Source: Egibacter rhizosphaerae (GTDB lineage: Bacteria; Actinomycetota; Nitriliruptoria; Euzebyales; Egibacteraceae). From it: a stretch of 64,000 nucleotides of DNA. Below, in pieces: positions 1 to 7,943 of the stretch. The stretch is from the NCBI RefSeq assembly GCF_004322855.1, contig NZ_CP036402.1:2976001-3040000 (forward strand). The letters are read 5' to 3'. How positions within the stretch are numbered: the stretch's first letter is position 1; each line of letters starts with the position of its first letter. The notes beneath the pieces were generated by a model, which was given only the letters and a program-made list of their open reading frames with translations, was not told the origin of the DNA and ran no database searches. The position numbers and the translations under genes were made by a program.

Positions 1-75
1 GTCGCCCACCGGCTCGGCTTGGCCACGCCCTCGGACCCGGCCACGCGCGCGGACTCGGCCACACCCACGGACTGA
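1..75 (+). CDS. 3' end of a gene, probably a LuxR-type HTH regulator (partial)
   Basis: Frame 1 is open from the window edge to a TGA at 73-75. It begins with residues V-A-H-R-L-G-L, which closely resemble the last helix of LuxR-type DNA-binding domains. The complete LAL regulator ending at 10853 finishes with A-H-R-L-G-L-T-T. The remaining residues form a low-complexity tail of six-residue repeats (LATPSD, PATRAD, SATPTD) encoded by an 18-bp tandem array. Only about 24 codons are visible, so the family call rests on a short match and on the resemblance to the other gene. The body of the gene lies outside the window. Confidence 0.4.
   Translation, partial: VAHRLGLATPSDPATRADSATPTD
12..75 (+). 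repeat. 18-bp degenerate tandem array at a gene 3' end
   Basis: Three 18-bp units (12-29, 30-47, 48-65) and a truncated fourth (66-75) share the core CGGCCAC. The period is a multiple of three, so the array is translated as six-residue repeats. The TGA stop lies in the truncated last unit. Confidence 0.6.
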
Positions 76-108
76 CGTGCCGGACCGGGCACGCTCCGCC
101 CGGGACGT

Positions 109-1206
109 CTACACGGGATGGAGTAGGAGGCCCGACGTGAGCTTGGGATAGAAGTACGTGCTCTTCTGCGGCATGACCTCGCCCCGCCGCGCGACGGCGA
201 ACACGTCCTCGATGCGCAGCGCCCGGATCAGGAACGCGACGTCGGCCTCGCCCCGGTCGACGCTGGCGGTGGCCTCCTCGGCCCTCGGGGTGTAGGAGAT
301 CCCGTCGTGGCCGAGCCGGTCGACGAGCTGGACATCGAGCTCTCCCGGGGGTCCGACGAGCAGCTCCGCCTTGTCCGCGGCGTAGCGAATCGCTGCGGGC
401 CGCTCGTAGTCGAGGTCCGCGAGGCTCGCGAGCGCCTCGTGCGCGTCGTCGTGCGACGACACCACATCGACCGGCAGCGATCCCGCCGCCTCCGGTGCGC
501 GCTCGAAGACCCGGTGGGTCGGGAAGATCGCCAGCCCGTCGTCCCGGCTGGAGACCAACACTGCCAGTGTGCGACCGCTCTCCGGCGTGCCCATCTCCTC
601 GTGGAAGGCGAGCGCGGTCTCGTAGCGGTGATGCCCGTCCGCGATCAGCAGCTCACGGTCGGCGAAGCCGTCGGAGACGGCACCGTCGTCCTCGACGCGC
701 CACACCCGCGTGCCCTCGATCTCGAGGTCCGGTGGGCGGTCCGGCCGGTCCAGCGGCGGGGGTCCGTGGTAGAGGCAGAAGATCGGCTCGAGCTGGGTGT
801 GGACCTCCCGCAGCAACCGCAGGCGATCCTCCTTCGGGCCCCGGTGGGTGCGCTCGTGGGGCAGGATCGTGCCCGCCTCGTACGGTTCGACCTCCAGCGA
901 CGCGGCGAGGCCGGTCCGGGTACGGGCGATGCCGTCGGGGCCGACGAAGTCCTGCTCGATGACGTACGCGGCCGGCCGCTCGTCCCGGACGAGCACGCCC
1001 CGCTGACGCCAGTCGGCGAGGGTGCGCGCGGCCCCGTCCGCGGAGTCGGGCAGCGTGAGGTGCGTGATGTTGTGCGGGCTCGAGGCCTGCAACTCGTCGC
1101 GCTGGGCCGACGAGATCACGTCGTAGGGCGGCGCGACGAGCGTCTCCAAGGGGCCCGCCGCCGCAGGGTCGAAGCGCAGTGCCTGGAATGGTCGGACGCT
1201 GGCCAT
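109..1206 (-). CDS. DUF1015 family protein
   Basis: This 365-aa protein matches the DUF1015 family from its first residues: R-P-F-Q-A-L-R-F near the N-terminus, then V-A-P-P-Y-D-V-I, then a block around H-E-R-T-H-R-G-P-K and a central A-D-G-H-H-R-Y-E-T motif. The family is widespread in bacteria and its biochemical role is not established; no catalytic claim is made. It is a soluble cytosolic protein with no signal peptide or membrane segment. The ATG at 1206 has no Shine-Dalgarno. A TAGCGT box ends 6 nt before it, which suggests a leaderless transcript. It lies downstream of acnA on the same strand across 94 bp that contain a hairpin, so it is probably transcribed separately. Confidence 0.85.
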   Translation of the reverse strand: MASVRPFQALRFDPAAAGPLETLVAPPYDVISSAQRDELQASSPHNITHLTLPDSADGAARTLADWRQRGVLVRDERPAAYVIEQDFVGPDGIARTRTGLAASLEVEPYEAGTILPHERTHRGPKEDRLRLLREVHTQLEPIFCLYHGPPPLDRPDRPPDLEIEGTRVWRVEDDGAVSDGFADRELLIADGHHRYETALAFHEEMGTPESGRTLAVLVSSRDDGLAIFPTHRVFERAPEAAGSLPVDVVSSHDDAHEALASLADLDYERPAAIRYAADKAELLVGPPGELDVQLVDRLGHDGISYTPRAEEATASVDRGEADVAFLIRALRIEDVFAVARRGEVMPQKSTYFYPKLTSGLLLHPV

Positions 1207-1212
1207 GGCTAC

Positions 1213-1218
1213 ACGCTA
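1213..1218 (-). promoter_or_regulatory. -10-like box of a probable leaderless promoter (DUF1015 gene)
   Basis: TAGCGT read on the minus strand, followed by 6 nt and then the ATG at 1206. The start would coincide with, or lie within a base or two of, the transcription start. Confidence 0.4.
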
Positions 1219-1237
1219 GACCATGGTGCCGACGCCC

Positions 1238-1255
1238 CGCCAGGGTCCCCTGGCG
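1238..1255. terminator. hairpin between acnA and the DUF1015 gene
   Basis: Perfect 8-bp arms CGCCAGGG / CCCTGGCG with a 2-nt centre, downstream of the acnA stop. There is no T tract, so it is a candidate terminator or RNA-stability element only. Confidence 0.4.
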
Positions 1256-1300
1256 CGAGCCAGGGACAGGACGCCGGCCGACGCGCCTGGCTCGTCGCCG

Positions 1301-4009
1301 CTACTGCTTGGCCCGCAGCCGTCGCAGCACGTAGTGCAGGATGCCGCCGTGGCGGTAGTAGGCGGCCTCGAGTGCGGTGTCGATCCGCACGGTGGCCTCG
1401 AACTCCTTGCCGTCCGCGCGGACGGTCACGGTGCGCGGGATCTCGTGGTGGCCCTCGAGGCCCGTGATCTCGAACGTCTCCTCGCCGGTGAGCCCCAGGG
1501 TCACGGCGGACTCGCCCTCGGGGAACTCGAGCGGCAGGACCCCCATGCCGATCAGGTTCGACCGGTGGATCCGCTCAAAGGTCTCGACGAGGACGGCACG
1601 CACACCCAGGAGCATCGGGCCCTTGGCCGCCCAGTCGCGCGAGGAGCCGGAGCCGTACTCCTTGCCGCCGAGGACGACCAGCGGCGTGCCCTCCCTCTGG
1701 TAGCGCATGGCGGCGTCGTAGATCGTCGTCTGCTCCCGCTCGGGGAACTTGAGGGTGACGCCGCCCTCGGTGCCGGGCGCGATCTGGTTGCGCAGCCGCA
1801 CGTTCGCGAACGTGCCGCGCATCATGACCTCGTGGTTGCCGCGGCGGGCGCCGTAGGAGTTGAAGTCGTGCTTCTCGACGCCCCGCTCGAGCAGGTACTG
1901 CCCCGCGGGCGTGTTCTCGACGATCGCGCCGGCCGGGGAGATGTGGTCGGTGGTCACGCTGTCGCCCAGCTTCGCGAGCACCCGCGCGCCGCTGATGTCG
2001 CGCACCGGCTCGGGCTCGGCGCCCATCTCGTCGAAGAACGGCGGCTTCTGCACGTAGGTCGAGTTGGGGTCCCAGGGGGACTCGTCGCCCGACGGCGCGT
2101 CCATGCCCTGCCACCGCTCGTCGCCGTCGAGGATGTTCGCGTAGCTCTTGCGGAACATCTCCGAGTCGATGTTCTCACGGACCAGTTGCTCGACGTCGGC
2201 GGAGCTCGGCCAGATGTCGGCCAGGTAGATCGGCGAGCCGTCGGAGGCCCGGCCGAGTGGCTCCCGGTAGAGGTCGACGTCCATCGACCCCGCGATCGCG
2301 TAGGCGACGACGAGCGGTGGCGACGCGAGATAGTTCATCTTCACGTCGGGGTTGATCCGCCCCTCGAAGTTGCGGTTGCCGGACAGGACCGACACGACAG
2401 TGAGGTCGTTGTCCCGCACGGCCTGCGAGATCTCGGGTGACAGCGGGCCGGAGTTGCCCACGCAGGTGGTGCAGCCGAAGCCGACGAGGTTGAACCCCAG
2501 CTTCTCCAGGTAGGGCAGCAGCCCCGCGTCACGGTAGTAGTCCATCACGACCTTCGACCCCGGCGCGAGGGAGGTCTTCACCCAGGGCTGGCTCTCGAGT
2601 CCGGCGTCCACGGCGTTCTTGGCGAGGAGGCCGGCGCCGAGCATGACCTGCGGGTTCGAGGTGTTCGTGCACGAGGTGATCGCCGCGATCACGACGTCCC
2701 CGTGACTGAGGCGGAACTGCTCGCCGTCGCTGGTCTCGACGAGCACGCCGTTGGGTTGGTCCTCCTCCGGCGTCGGCGTGTCGCTGGCGGGGAAGGTCTC
2801 CTCAAGCGCCTCGTCGGTTGACCACTGCGTGTAGCGAGCGAGCGACTCGCGGAACACATGCTTGGACTCGGTGAGCGCGACCCGGTCCTGGGGGCGCGAG
2901 GGTCCGGCGAGGCTCGACACGACGGTCGAGAGGTCGAGCTCGAGGTGCTCGGAGTACTGCGCCTCGCGGCTCGGGTCGTGGAAGAGGCCCTGCTCCTTGG
3001 CGTACCGCTCGACGAGCTCGATCTGCCCCTGCGGCCGGCCGGTGAACTCCAGGTAGCGCAGGGTCTCGTCGTCGATCGGGAAGATCGCCGCGGTCGAGCC
3101 GTACTCGGGGCTCATGTTCCCGATCGTCGCGCGGTTCGCGAGCGGCACCTCGGCCACGCCGGGGCCGTAGAACTCCACGAACTTGCCGACCACGCCGTGG
3201 CTGCGCAGGAGCTCGGTGATCGTGAGCACCAGGTCGGTCGCCGTGGTGCCCTCGGGCAACTCGCCGGAGAGCTTCAGCCCCACGACCTTGGGCACGAGCA
3301 TCGAGATGGGCTGGCCGAGCATCGCGGCCTCGGCCTCGATGCCCCCCACGCCCCAGCCGAGCACGCCGAGGCCGTTGATCATCGGGGTGTGGCTGTCCAG
3401 GCCGACGAGGGTGTCGGGGTAGGCGCGGCCCTTGCCGTCGGTGAAGACGACCTGCGCGAGGTACTCGAGGTTGACCTGGTGCACGATCCCGGTGCTCGGC
3501 GGGACGACGCGCAGCGCGTTGAAGGCCTCCTGGCCCCACCGCAGGAAGCGGTACCGCTCGATGTTGCGATGGAACTCGATCTCGGCGTTGCGCACGAAGG
3601 CCTCCGGCACACCGGCGACCTCGGCGATGACCGAGTGGTCGATCACCAGGTCGGCGGGCAGCGCCGGGTCGACGACGTCGGGGTCCCCGCCGAGGTCGCC
3701 GATCGCGTCGCGCATCGCCGCGAAGTCCACGATGGCCGGAACGCCGGTGAAGTCCTGCAGCAGGACGCGGGCCGGCGTGAACAGGGTCTCGCTCTGCGTC
3801 CGTGCGTTCGGGTCCCAGGCGAGGAAGTCCTCGATCTGCTCGCGGGTGACCGTGTCACCGTCCTCGTTGCGGAGGAGGTTCTCGAGCAGGATCTTGAGCG
3901 AGTAGGGAAAGCGATCGAGGTCGGCGTCGACCGCGTCCAGGCGATGGATCTCGTACCGCTCCCCACCGACCTCCAGGGAACTGCGGGCACCGAAGCTGTT
4001 GCCGGCCAT
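1301..4009 (-). CDS. acnA: aconitate hydratase A (aconitase)
   Basis: Aconitase converts citrate to isocitrate in the TCA cycle using a [4Fe-4S] cluster. The 902-aa length and full-length similarity fit the AcnA/IRP1-type monomeric family. Cluster-ligand motifs are visible: [10 protein letters not shown], then [12 protein letters not shown]. The C-terminal swivel domain has [14 protein letters not shown] chose the ATG at 4009 (M-A-G-N-S-F) rather than an upstream in-frame start because GGAGG lies 5 nt before it. A TACGCT box further upstream could be the -10. The gene is divergent from the ThDP enzyme gene. Given the tricarballylate-dehydrogenase-like gene nearby, a link to tricarboxylate use is possible, but this looks like the general housekeeping aconitase. 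Confidence 0.97.
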   Translation of the reverse strand: MAGNSFGARSSLEVGGERYEIHRLDAVDADLDRFPYSLKILLENLLRNEDGDTVTREQIEDFLAWDPNARTQSETLFTPARVLLQDFTGVPAIVDFAAMRDAIGDLGGDPDVVDPALPADLVIDHSVIAEVAGVPEAFVRNAEIEFHRNIERYRFLRWGQEAFNALRVVPPSTGIVHQVNLEYLAQVVFTDGKGRAYPDTLVGLDSHTPMINGLGVLGWGVGGIEAEAAMLGQPISMLVPKVVGLKLSGELPEGTTATDLVLTITELLRSHGVVGKFVEFYGPGVAEVPLANRATIGNMSPEYGSTAAIFPIDDETLRYLEFTGRPQGQIELVERYAKEQGLFHDPSREAQYSEHLELDLSTVVSSLAGPSRPQDRVALTESKHVFRESLARYTQWSTDEALEETFPASDTPTPEEDQPNGVLVETSDGEQFRLSHGDVVIAAITSCTNTSNPQVMLGAGLLAKNAVDAGLESQPWVKTSLAPGSKVVMDYYRDAGLLPYLEKLGFNLVGFGCTTCVGNSGPLSPEISQAVRDNDLTVVSVLSGNRNFEGRINPDVKMNYLASPPLVVAYAIAGSMDVDLYREPLGRASDGSPIYLADIWPSSADVEQLVRENIDSEMFRKSYANILDGDERWQGMDAPSGDESPWDPNSTYVQKPPFFDEMGAEPEPVRDISGARVLAKLGDSVTTDHISPAGAIVENTPAGQYLLERGVEKHDFNSYGARRGNHEVMMRGTFANVRLRNQIAPGTEGGVTLKFPEREQTTIYDAAMRYQREGTPLVVLGGKEYGSGSSRDWAAKGPMLLGVRAVLVETFERIHRSNLIGMGVLPLEFPEGESAVTLGLTGEETFEITGLEGHHEIPRTVTVRADGKEFEATVRIDTALEAAYYRHGGILHYVLRRLRAKQ

Positions 4010-4194
4010 TGCGTCCTCCGTGGCTCGTCGCAAGTGTTGGCAGCGTAACGGCCGGGGGGACCGTCAGCACGCTCGGGGCAGGCCGCCTCGCGGTGACCTG
4101 CGCGCGGTCCGCGCAGCACTTCCCTCCGCCGGCTTCGCCTGATATGGTTCGGACCCCTTTGCATTGTGCATGGTAGCACTCCCAGGAGGCCCCG

Positions 4195-5814
4195 GTGACC
4201 GACGGACCGAGCGTGGCGAGCGTCATGGCCGACTTCATCAACGAAGCCGGCGTGCCCTACGTCTTCGGGTATCCCGGGACGTCGAACATCGAGTTCATGG
4301 AGGGAGCGCGCCAGCGGGGCGTCGAGACGGTCCTGGCACGCCGCGAGCCGACCGCGGCCTTCATGGCCGAAGGGTTGTCCATGGCCACCGGCGGGCTCGG
4401 CGTGTGCCTCTCGACGCTGGGACCGGGCTCGACGGCGCTCGTCAACGGTGTCGCGGCCGCGCAGCTCGACCGTGTCCCCATGCTCGCGATCAGTGGGCAG
4501 ATCGGGACCGCCAAGGAGCCCTTCTTCACCCACCAGGTCGTCGAGCACGAGCGGCTGTTCGCGCCCATCTCGAAGTGGGCCGGCCGCGTCGACGCGGGCA
4601 GCACCGCCACCATCATGCGCAAGGCGCTGCGGCTCGCGACCGCCGAGCGGCCGGGGGCCGTGCACCTGACGACGAACGCGGACGTGGCCAAGGCCACCAC
4701 CACCACCGACGACGAGGTCGTGCTCCCCCCGATGGAGGCGGCGGCCGTCGCCGGACAGGTTCACCGCCGGCCGGGGACGGCCGACCCGACGGCCAGCCTG
4801 CGCGAGGCTCGCCGCCCCGTGATCGTCGCCGGGATCGCCGCGGTGCGGGCCGGCGCGACGCCCGAGCTCGTGCGCCTCGCCGAGGAGGAGGGGATCCCCG
4901 TGGTGGTGGCGCCGATGGCCAAGGGGGTGTTCCCCGAGAACCACCCGATGTTCGCCGGCGTCATCGACATGGCGTGCAACCAGGTGATCTGGGACTTCCT
5001 CGCCGACGCCGACCTCGTGCTCGCGGTCGGCTTCGATCCGGTCGAGCTGATCAAGCCGTGGGAGATCGACACCCCCGTCGTGCACGTCGATGCGGTCGCT
5101 AACACCGATCAGATCTACCGGGCCGACGTCGAGGTCGTGGGTGCGATTCCCGCGTTGCTGGACTGGCTGCGCGAGGAGGCCGCCAGCGGGCCCGCGTGGT
5201 CCGAGGCCGATCTCGCGCCGCACCGGGCGCGGCTCACCGACGAGTACTACCGCGGCCGCGTCGACGGGCGGCTCAACCCCACCGACGTGGTGGACGCCGT
5301 GCGCGCGGCCCTGCCGCGCGAGGCGATCGTCACGACCGACGTCGGCAGCCACAAGCTGCTCGTGGGCCAGGGGTGGACGACGTACGAGCCGCGGACCTCG
5401 CTCATGAGCAACGGGCTCTCGTCGATGGGGTTCGGGCTACCCGCGGCGATCGGCGCGCAGCTCGCGGTGCCCGGCGCGCCTGTCGCCGCGATCATCGGGG
5501 ACGGCGGCTTCGCGATGGTGCAGGGCGAGTTGCAGCTCGCCTCGAGCCTCGGTCTCGGGATCGTGGTGGTCGTCCTCGTGGACGGCAGCCTCAACCGCAT
5601 CGAGCTGAAGCAGCAGGCGCTCGGCTATCCGAGCACCGCGACCCGGATCGAGGAGTCCGACCTCGTGCGGCTCGCCGAGGCGATGGGCTGCGACGGGGAG
5701 CGCACCGACGACCTCGCGACCCTCGAGAAGGCGCTCGAGGGGTCGGCCGGTCGCGACCGGCCGCTGGTGATCGAGGCCCACATCGATCCCGCCCAGTACC
5801 TCTCGCAGTTCTGA
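4195..5814 (+). CDS. thiamine-diphosphate-dependent enzyme, acetolactate-synthase-like
   Basis: The 539-aa protein has the three-domain POX/AHAS layout: N-terminal PYR domain with the ThDP-activating glutamate (E51 in R-R-E-P-T-A-A-F), a central Rossmann-like domain, and a C-terminal PP domain with the GDG...N metal/ThDP motif starting near residue 435. It therefore probably decarboxylates or ligates a 2-oxo acid. The substrate cannot be read from sequence, and the ilvN regulatory subunit and ilvC of a biosynthetic acetolactate synthase are absent nearby. GTG at 4195 is supported by AGGAGG 5 nt upstream. The next gene, a tricarballylate-dehydrogenase-like flavoprotein, follows after 78 bp on the same strand and is probably co-transcribed. 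This suggests a catabolic role on a carboxylic acid rather than branched-chain amino acid synthesis. Confidence 0.85.
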   Translation: MTDGPSVASVMADFINEAGVPYVFGYPGTSNIEFMEGARQRGVETVLARREPTAAFMAEGLSMATGGLGVCLSTLGPGSTALVNGVAAAQLDRVPMLAISGQIGTAKEPFFTHQVVEHERLFAPISKWAGRVDAGSTATIMRKALRLATAERPGAVHLTTNADVAKATTTTDDEVVLPPMEAAAVAGQVHRRPGTADPTASLREARRPVIVAGIAAVRAGATPELVRLAEEEGIPVVVAPMAKGVFPENHPMFAGVIDMACNQVIWDFLADADLVLAVGFDPVELIKPWEIDTPVVHVDAVANTDQIYRADVEVVGAIPALLDWLREEAASGPAWSEADLAPHRARLTDEYYRGRVDGRLNPTDVVDAVRAALPREAIVTTDVGSHKLLVGQGWTTYEPRTSLMSNGLSSMGFGLPAAIGAQLAVPGAPVAAIIGDGGFAMVQGELQLASSLGLGIVVVVLVDGSLNRIELKQQALGYPSTATRIEESDLVRLAEAMGCDGERTDDLATLEKALEGSAGRDRPLVIEAHIDPAQYLSQF

Positions 5815-5892
5815 CCGACGGGGCGCCTCGGCGGCCCGCCACACGAGGTCCGACAGGGCCGGGACCCAGTCGACATCGAGGAGTGAGCGAGC

Positions 5893-7365
5893 ATGAGCGA
5901 GGGACCGCACGTGATCGTGGTGGGAGCGGGCAATGCCGGGTATTGCGCGGCGCTCGCCGCGCGCGAGCAGGGTGCCCGGGTGACGGTGCTCGAGCGTGCC
6001 CCGTACGCCGAGCGTGGGGGCAACACCGCGTTCACCGCCGGCGCGATGCGCGTCGTCTACGAGAACGAGGAGCACCTGCTGGAGCTGTTGCCCGACCTGT
6101 CGGAGGAGCAGCGCGCCAAGACGGACTTCGGGACCTACACCACGAGCGACTTCTTCGACGACATGGCGCGGGTCACCGAGTTCCGTTGCGACCCCGAGCT
6201 CGCGGAGGCACTGGTCACCAAGAGCCACCCGACGCTTGCGTGGATGACCGGCAAGGGTGTCCGCTTCGTGCCGATCTATGGCCGTCAGGCTTTCGAGATC
6301 GACGGGAAGTTCCGCTTCTGGGGCGGGCTCACCATCGAGGCCAGCGGAGGCGGTCCCGGGCTGATCGAGGCGCTCGAGCAGCAGGCGGCCCGCGAGGGCG
6401 TCGAGGTCCGCTACGAGACCCGCGCGACCGAACTGCTCGCGGATGAGCGCGGCGTGCACGGTGTGCGGGTGCGGCACGGGGAGACGACCGAGGCGCTCGA
6501 GGGACGCGTGGTGCTCGCCTCCGGGGGGTTCCAGGCCAACAGCGAGTGGCGGACGCGGTGCCTGGGCCCCGGGTGGGACCTCGCGAAGGTCCGGGGGACG
6601 CGGTTCGACACCGGCGACGGCATCCGCATGGCGCTGGACATCGGTGCCAGCCCGTACGGGAACTGGTCGGGTGCCCACGCGGTGGGGTGGGACCTGAACG
6701 CGCCGGAGTTCGGCGACCTCAAGGTCGGGGACCACTTCCAGAAGCACAGCTACCCGTGGGGCGTGATGGTGAACGCGAACGGGCGGCGGTTCGTCGACGA
6801 GGGCGCGGACTTCCGCAACTACACCTACGCCAAGTACGGGCAGGAGATCCTGCGCCAGCCCCACCAGATGGCGTGGCAGGTGTTCGATCAGCAGGTCGCG
6901 CACCTGCTGCGTGATGAGTACCGCATCCGCGAGGTCACGCGCGCGAAGGCCGACACCCTGGAGGGCCTGGTCGAGCAGATGGACGGCGTGGACCCCCAAG
7001 GGTTCCTCGACGAGGTGGCCCGCTACAACGAAGCCGTGCGCACCGACATCGGCTTCGATCCGACGCGCCGGGACGGGCGCCGCACCGAGGGCCTCGAGGT
7101 CGACAAGACCAACTGGGCCAACACCCTGACCGAGCCGCCGTTCGAAGCGTTCGGCACGACCTGCGGGATCACCTTCACGTTCGGGGGGCTGCGGGTGGAC
7201 AGCGACCGCGCCGCGGTGATCGACGACGACGGGCACCCCATCTCCGGGCTGTACGCGTGCGGGGAGCTCGTCGGCGGCCTGTTCTACTTCAACTATCCCG
7301 GCGGCACGGGGCTGACCAGCGGGTCGGTGTTCGGGAAGATAGCCGGCGAACACGCCGCCCAGTAG
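5893..7365 (+). CDS. FAD-dependent tricarballylate dehydrogenase-like flavoprotein (TcuA/CobZ type)
   Basis: A 490-aa flavoprotein of the fumarate-reductase/succinate-dehydrogenase flavoprotein superfamily. The dinucleotide-binding motif G-A-G-N-A-G is at residues 11-16, followed by E-R and R-G-G-N-T-A-F-T. A C-terminal FAD-binding block (G-L-Y-A-C-G-E-L-V-G-G, then G-G-T-G-L) is present. The layout most resembles TcuA, which oxidises tricarballylate to cis-aconitate in Salmonella. TcuB (the membrane reoxidation protein) and TcuC (the transporter) are not adjacent, so the electron acceptor is unknown and the substrate may differ. It follows the ThDP enzyme after 78 bp. The ATG at 5893 has a weak GAGGAGTGAG leader. 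Confidence 0.8.
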   Translation: MSEGPHVIVVGAGNAGYCAALAAREQGARVTVLERAPYAERGGNTAFTAGAMRVVYENEEHLLELLPDLSEEQRAKTDFGTYTTSDFFDDMARVTEFRCDPELAEALVTKSHPTLAWMTGKGVRFVPIYGRQAFEIDGKFRFWGGLTIEASGGGPGLIEALEQQAAREGVEVRYETRATELLADERGVHGVRVRHGETTEALEGRVVLASGGFQANSEWRTRCLGPGWDLAKVRGTRFDTGDGIRMALDIGASPYGNWSGAHAVGWDLNAPEFGDLKVGDHFQKHSYPWGVMVNANGRRFVDEGADFRNYTYAKYGQEILRQPHQMAWQVFDQQVAHLLRDEYRIREVTRAKADTLEGLVEQMDGVDPQGFLDEVARYNEAVRTDIGFDPTRRDGRRTEGLEVDKTNWANTLTEPPFEAFGTTCGITFTFGGLRVDSDRAAVIDDDGHPISGLYACGELVGGLFYFNYPGGTGLTSGSVFGKIAGEHAAQ

Positions 7366-7381
7366 GCCGCACGAGCCCGCC

Positions 7382-7750
7382 TCAGCAGGGCACCGGCTCG
7401 TGGCGTCCCGAGTCGGTGGGGCAGCTGTTGGGTCGGGTCTCCCGCTCGATGGAGACACCGTTCGTGGTTCCGCCCGGCGCGGTGTCGGATCCCGCAGGGG
7501 GCTCTCCGTCCGTCCCGGAGTCCTCGCCGTCCCTCCCGGAGCCCTCTCCGTCCGTCCCGGAGTCCTCGGGATCCTCGGAGGAATCGGACGGGGCCGCCTC
7601 CGTCTGGACGGCGTCGGCGCCGCCCTCGGTCGGGGAGTCCGCTCCCGTCTCGCCGGGAGCGCACGCCGCGAGCAACAGCGTGAGGGCGGCCGCGAACGCG
7701 ATGCCGGCGTGGCCCCGGGGTACTCGGCGCGCGGATGTGGTCGTTTCCAT
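7382..7750 (-). CDS. small acidic lipoprotein, function unknown
   Basis: A 122-aa protein with a basic N-terminus, a hydrophobic stretch (about residues 15-28) and a lipobox L-L-A-A-C with the cysteine near residue 30, so it is predicted to be lipidated and anchored outside the membrane. The mature part is low-complexity Glu/Asp/Ser/Gly, including repeated DSGTDGE-type heptads encoded by a 21-bp tandem array (7506-7568). The tail ends with a short cysteine-containing segment. It is convergent with the flavoprotein gene, 16 bp away. No family is recognised. Confidence 0.6.
   Translation of the reverse strand: METTTSARRVPRGHAGIAFAAALTLLLAACAPGETGADSPTEGGADAVQTEAAPSDSSEDPEDSGTDGEGSGRDGEDSGTDGEPPAGSDTAPGGTTNGVSIERETRPNSCPTDSGRHEPVPC
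7506..7568 (-). repeat. 21-bp x 3 tandem array inside the lipoprotein gene
   Basis: Units at 7506-7526, 7527-7547 and 7548-7568. The first and third are identical and the middle differs at a few positions. In the coding frame they give DSGTDGE, GSGRDGE and DSGTDGE. Confidence 0.75.
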
Positions 7751-7931
7751 GACGGTCTCCTCGCTCGTGGCTGACGGCCTTTCGGGCCGCTGCTCGCGAA
7801 GCTAGGAATGAGGAGGCGGCCGCCGCCTGAGGCAACATCCCTAGATCGACCTCGGTTCCGCTTAGACCGACCGCGAGGGCGGTGACCGGTCCTGGCGGGC
7901 GCCGCGCGCGCGAGGACCCCGGCACGCGCGG

Positions 7932-7937
7932 CACACT
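7932..7937 (+). promoter_or_regulatory. -10-like box of a probable leaderless promoter (LAL regulator)
   Basis: CACACT followed by 6 nt and the ATG at 7944. No Shine-Dalgarno is present. Confidence 0.3.
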
Positions 7938-7943
7938 GTTGCC

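Noticed and set aside
4195-5814. Biosynthetic acetolactate synthase large subunit (ilvB)
   Set aside because: No ilvN or ilvC adjacent, the length is shorter than usual for IlvB, and the neighbour is a catabolic-type flavoprotein. It is left as an ALS-like ThDP enzyme.
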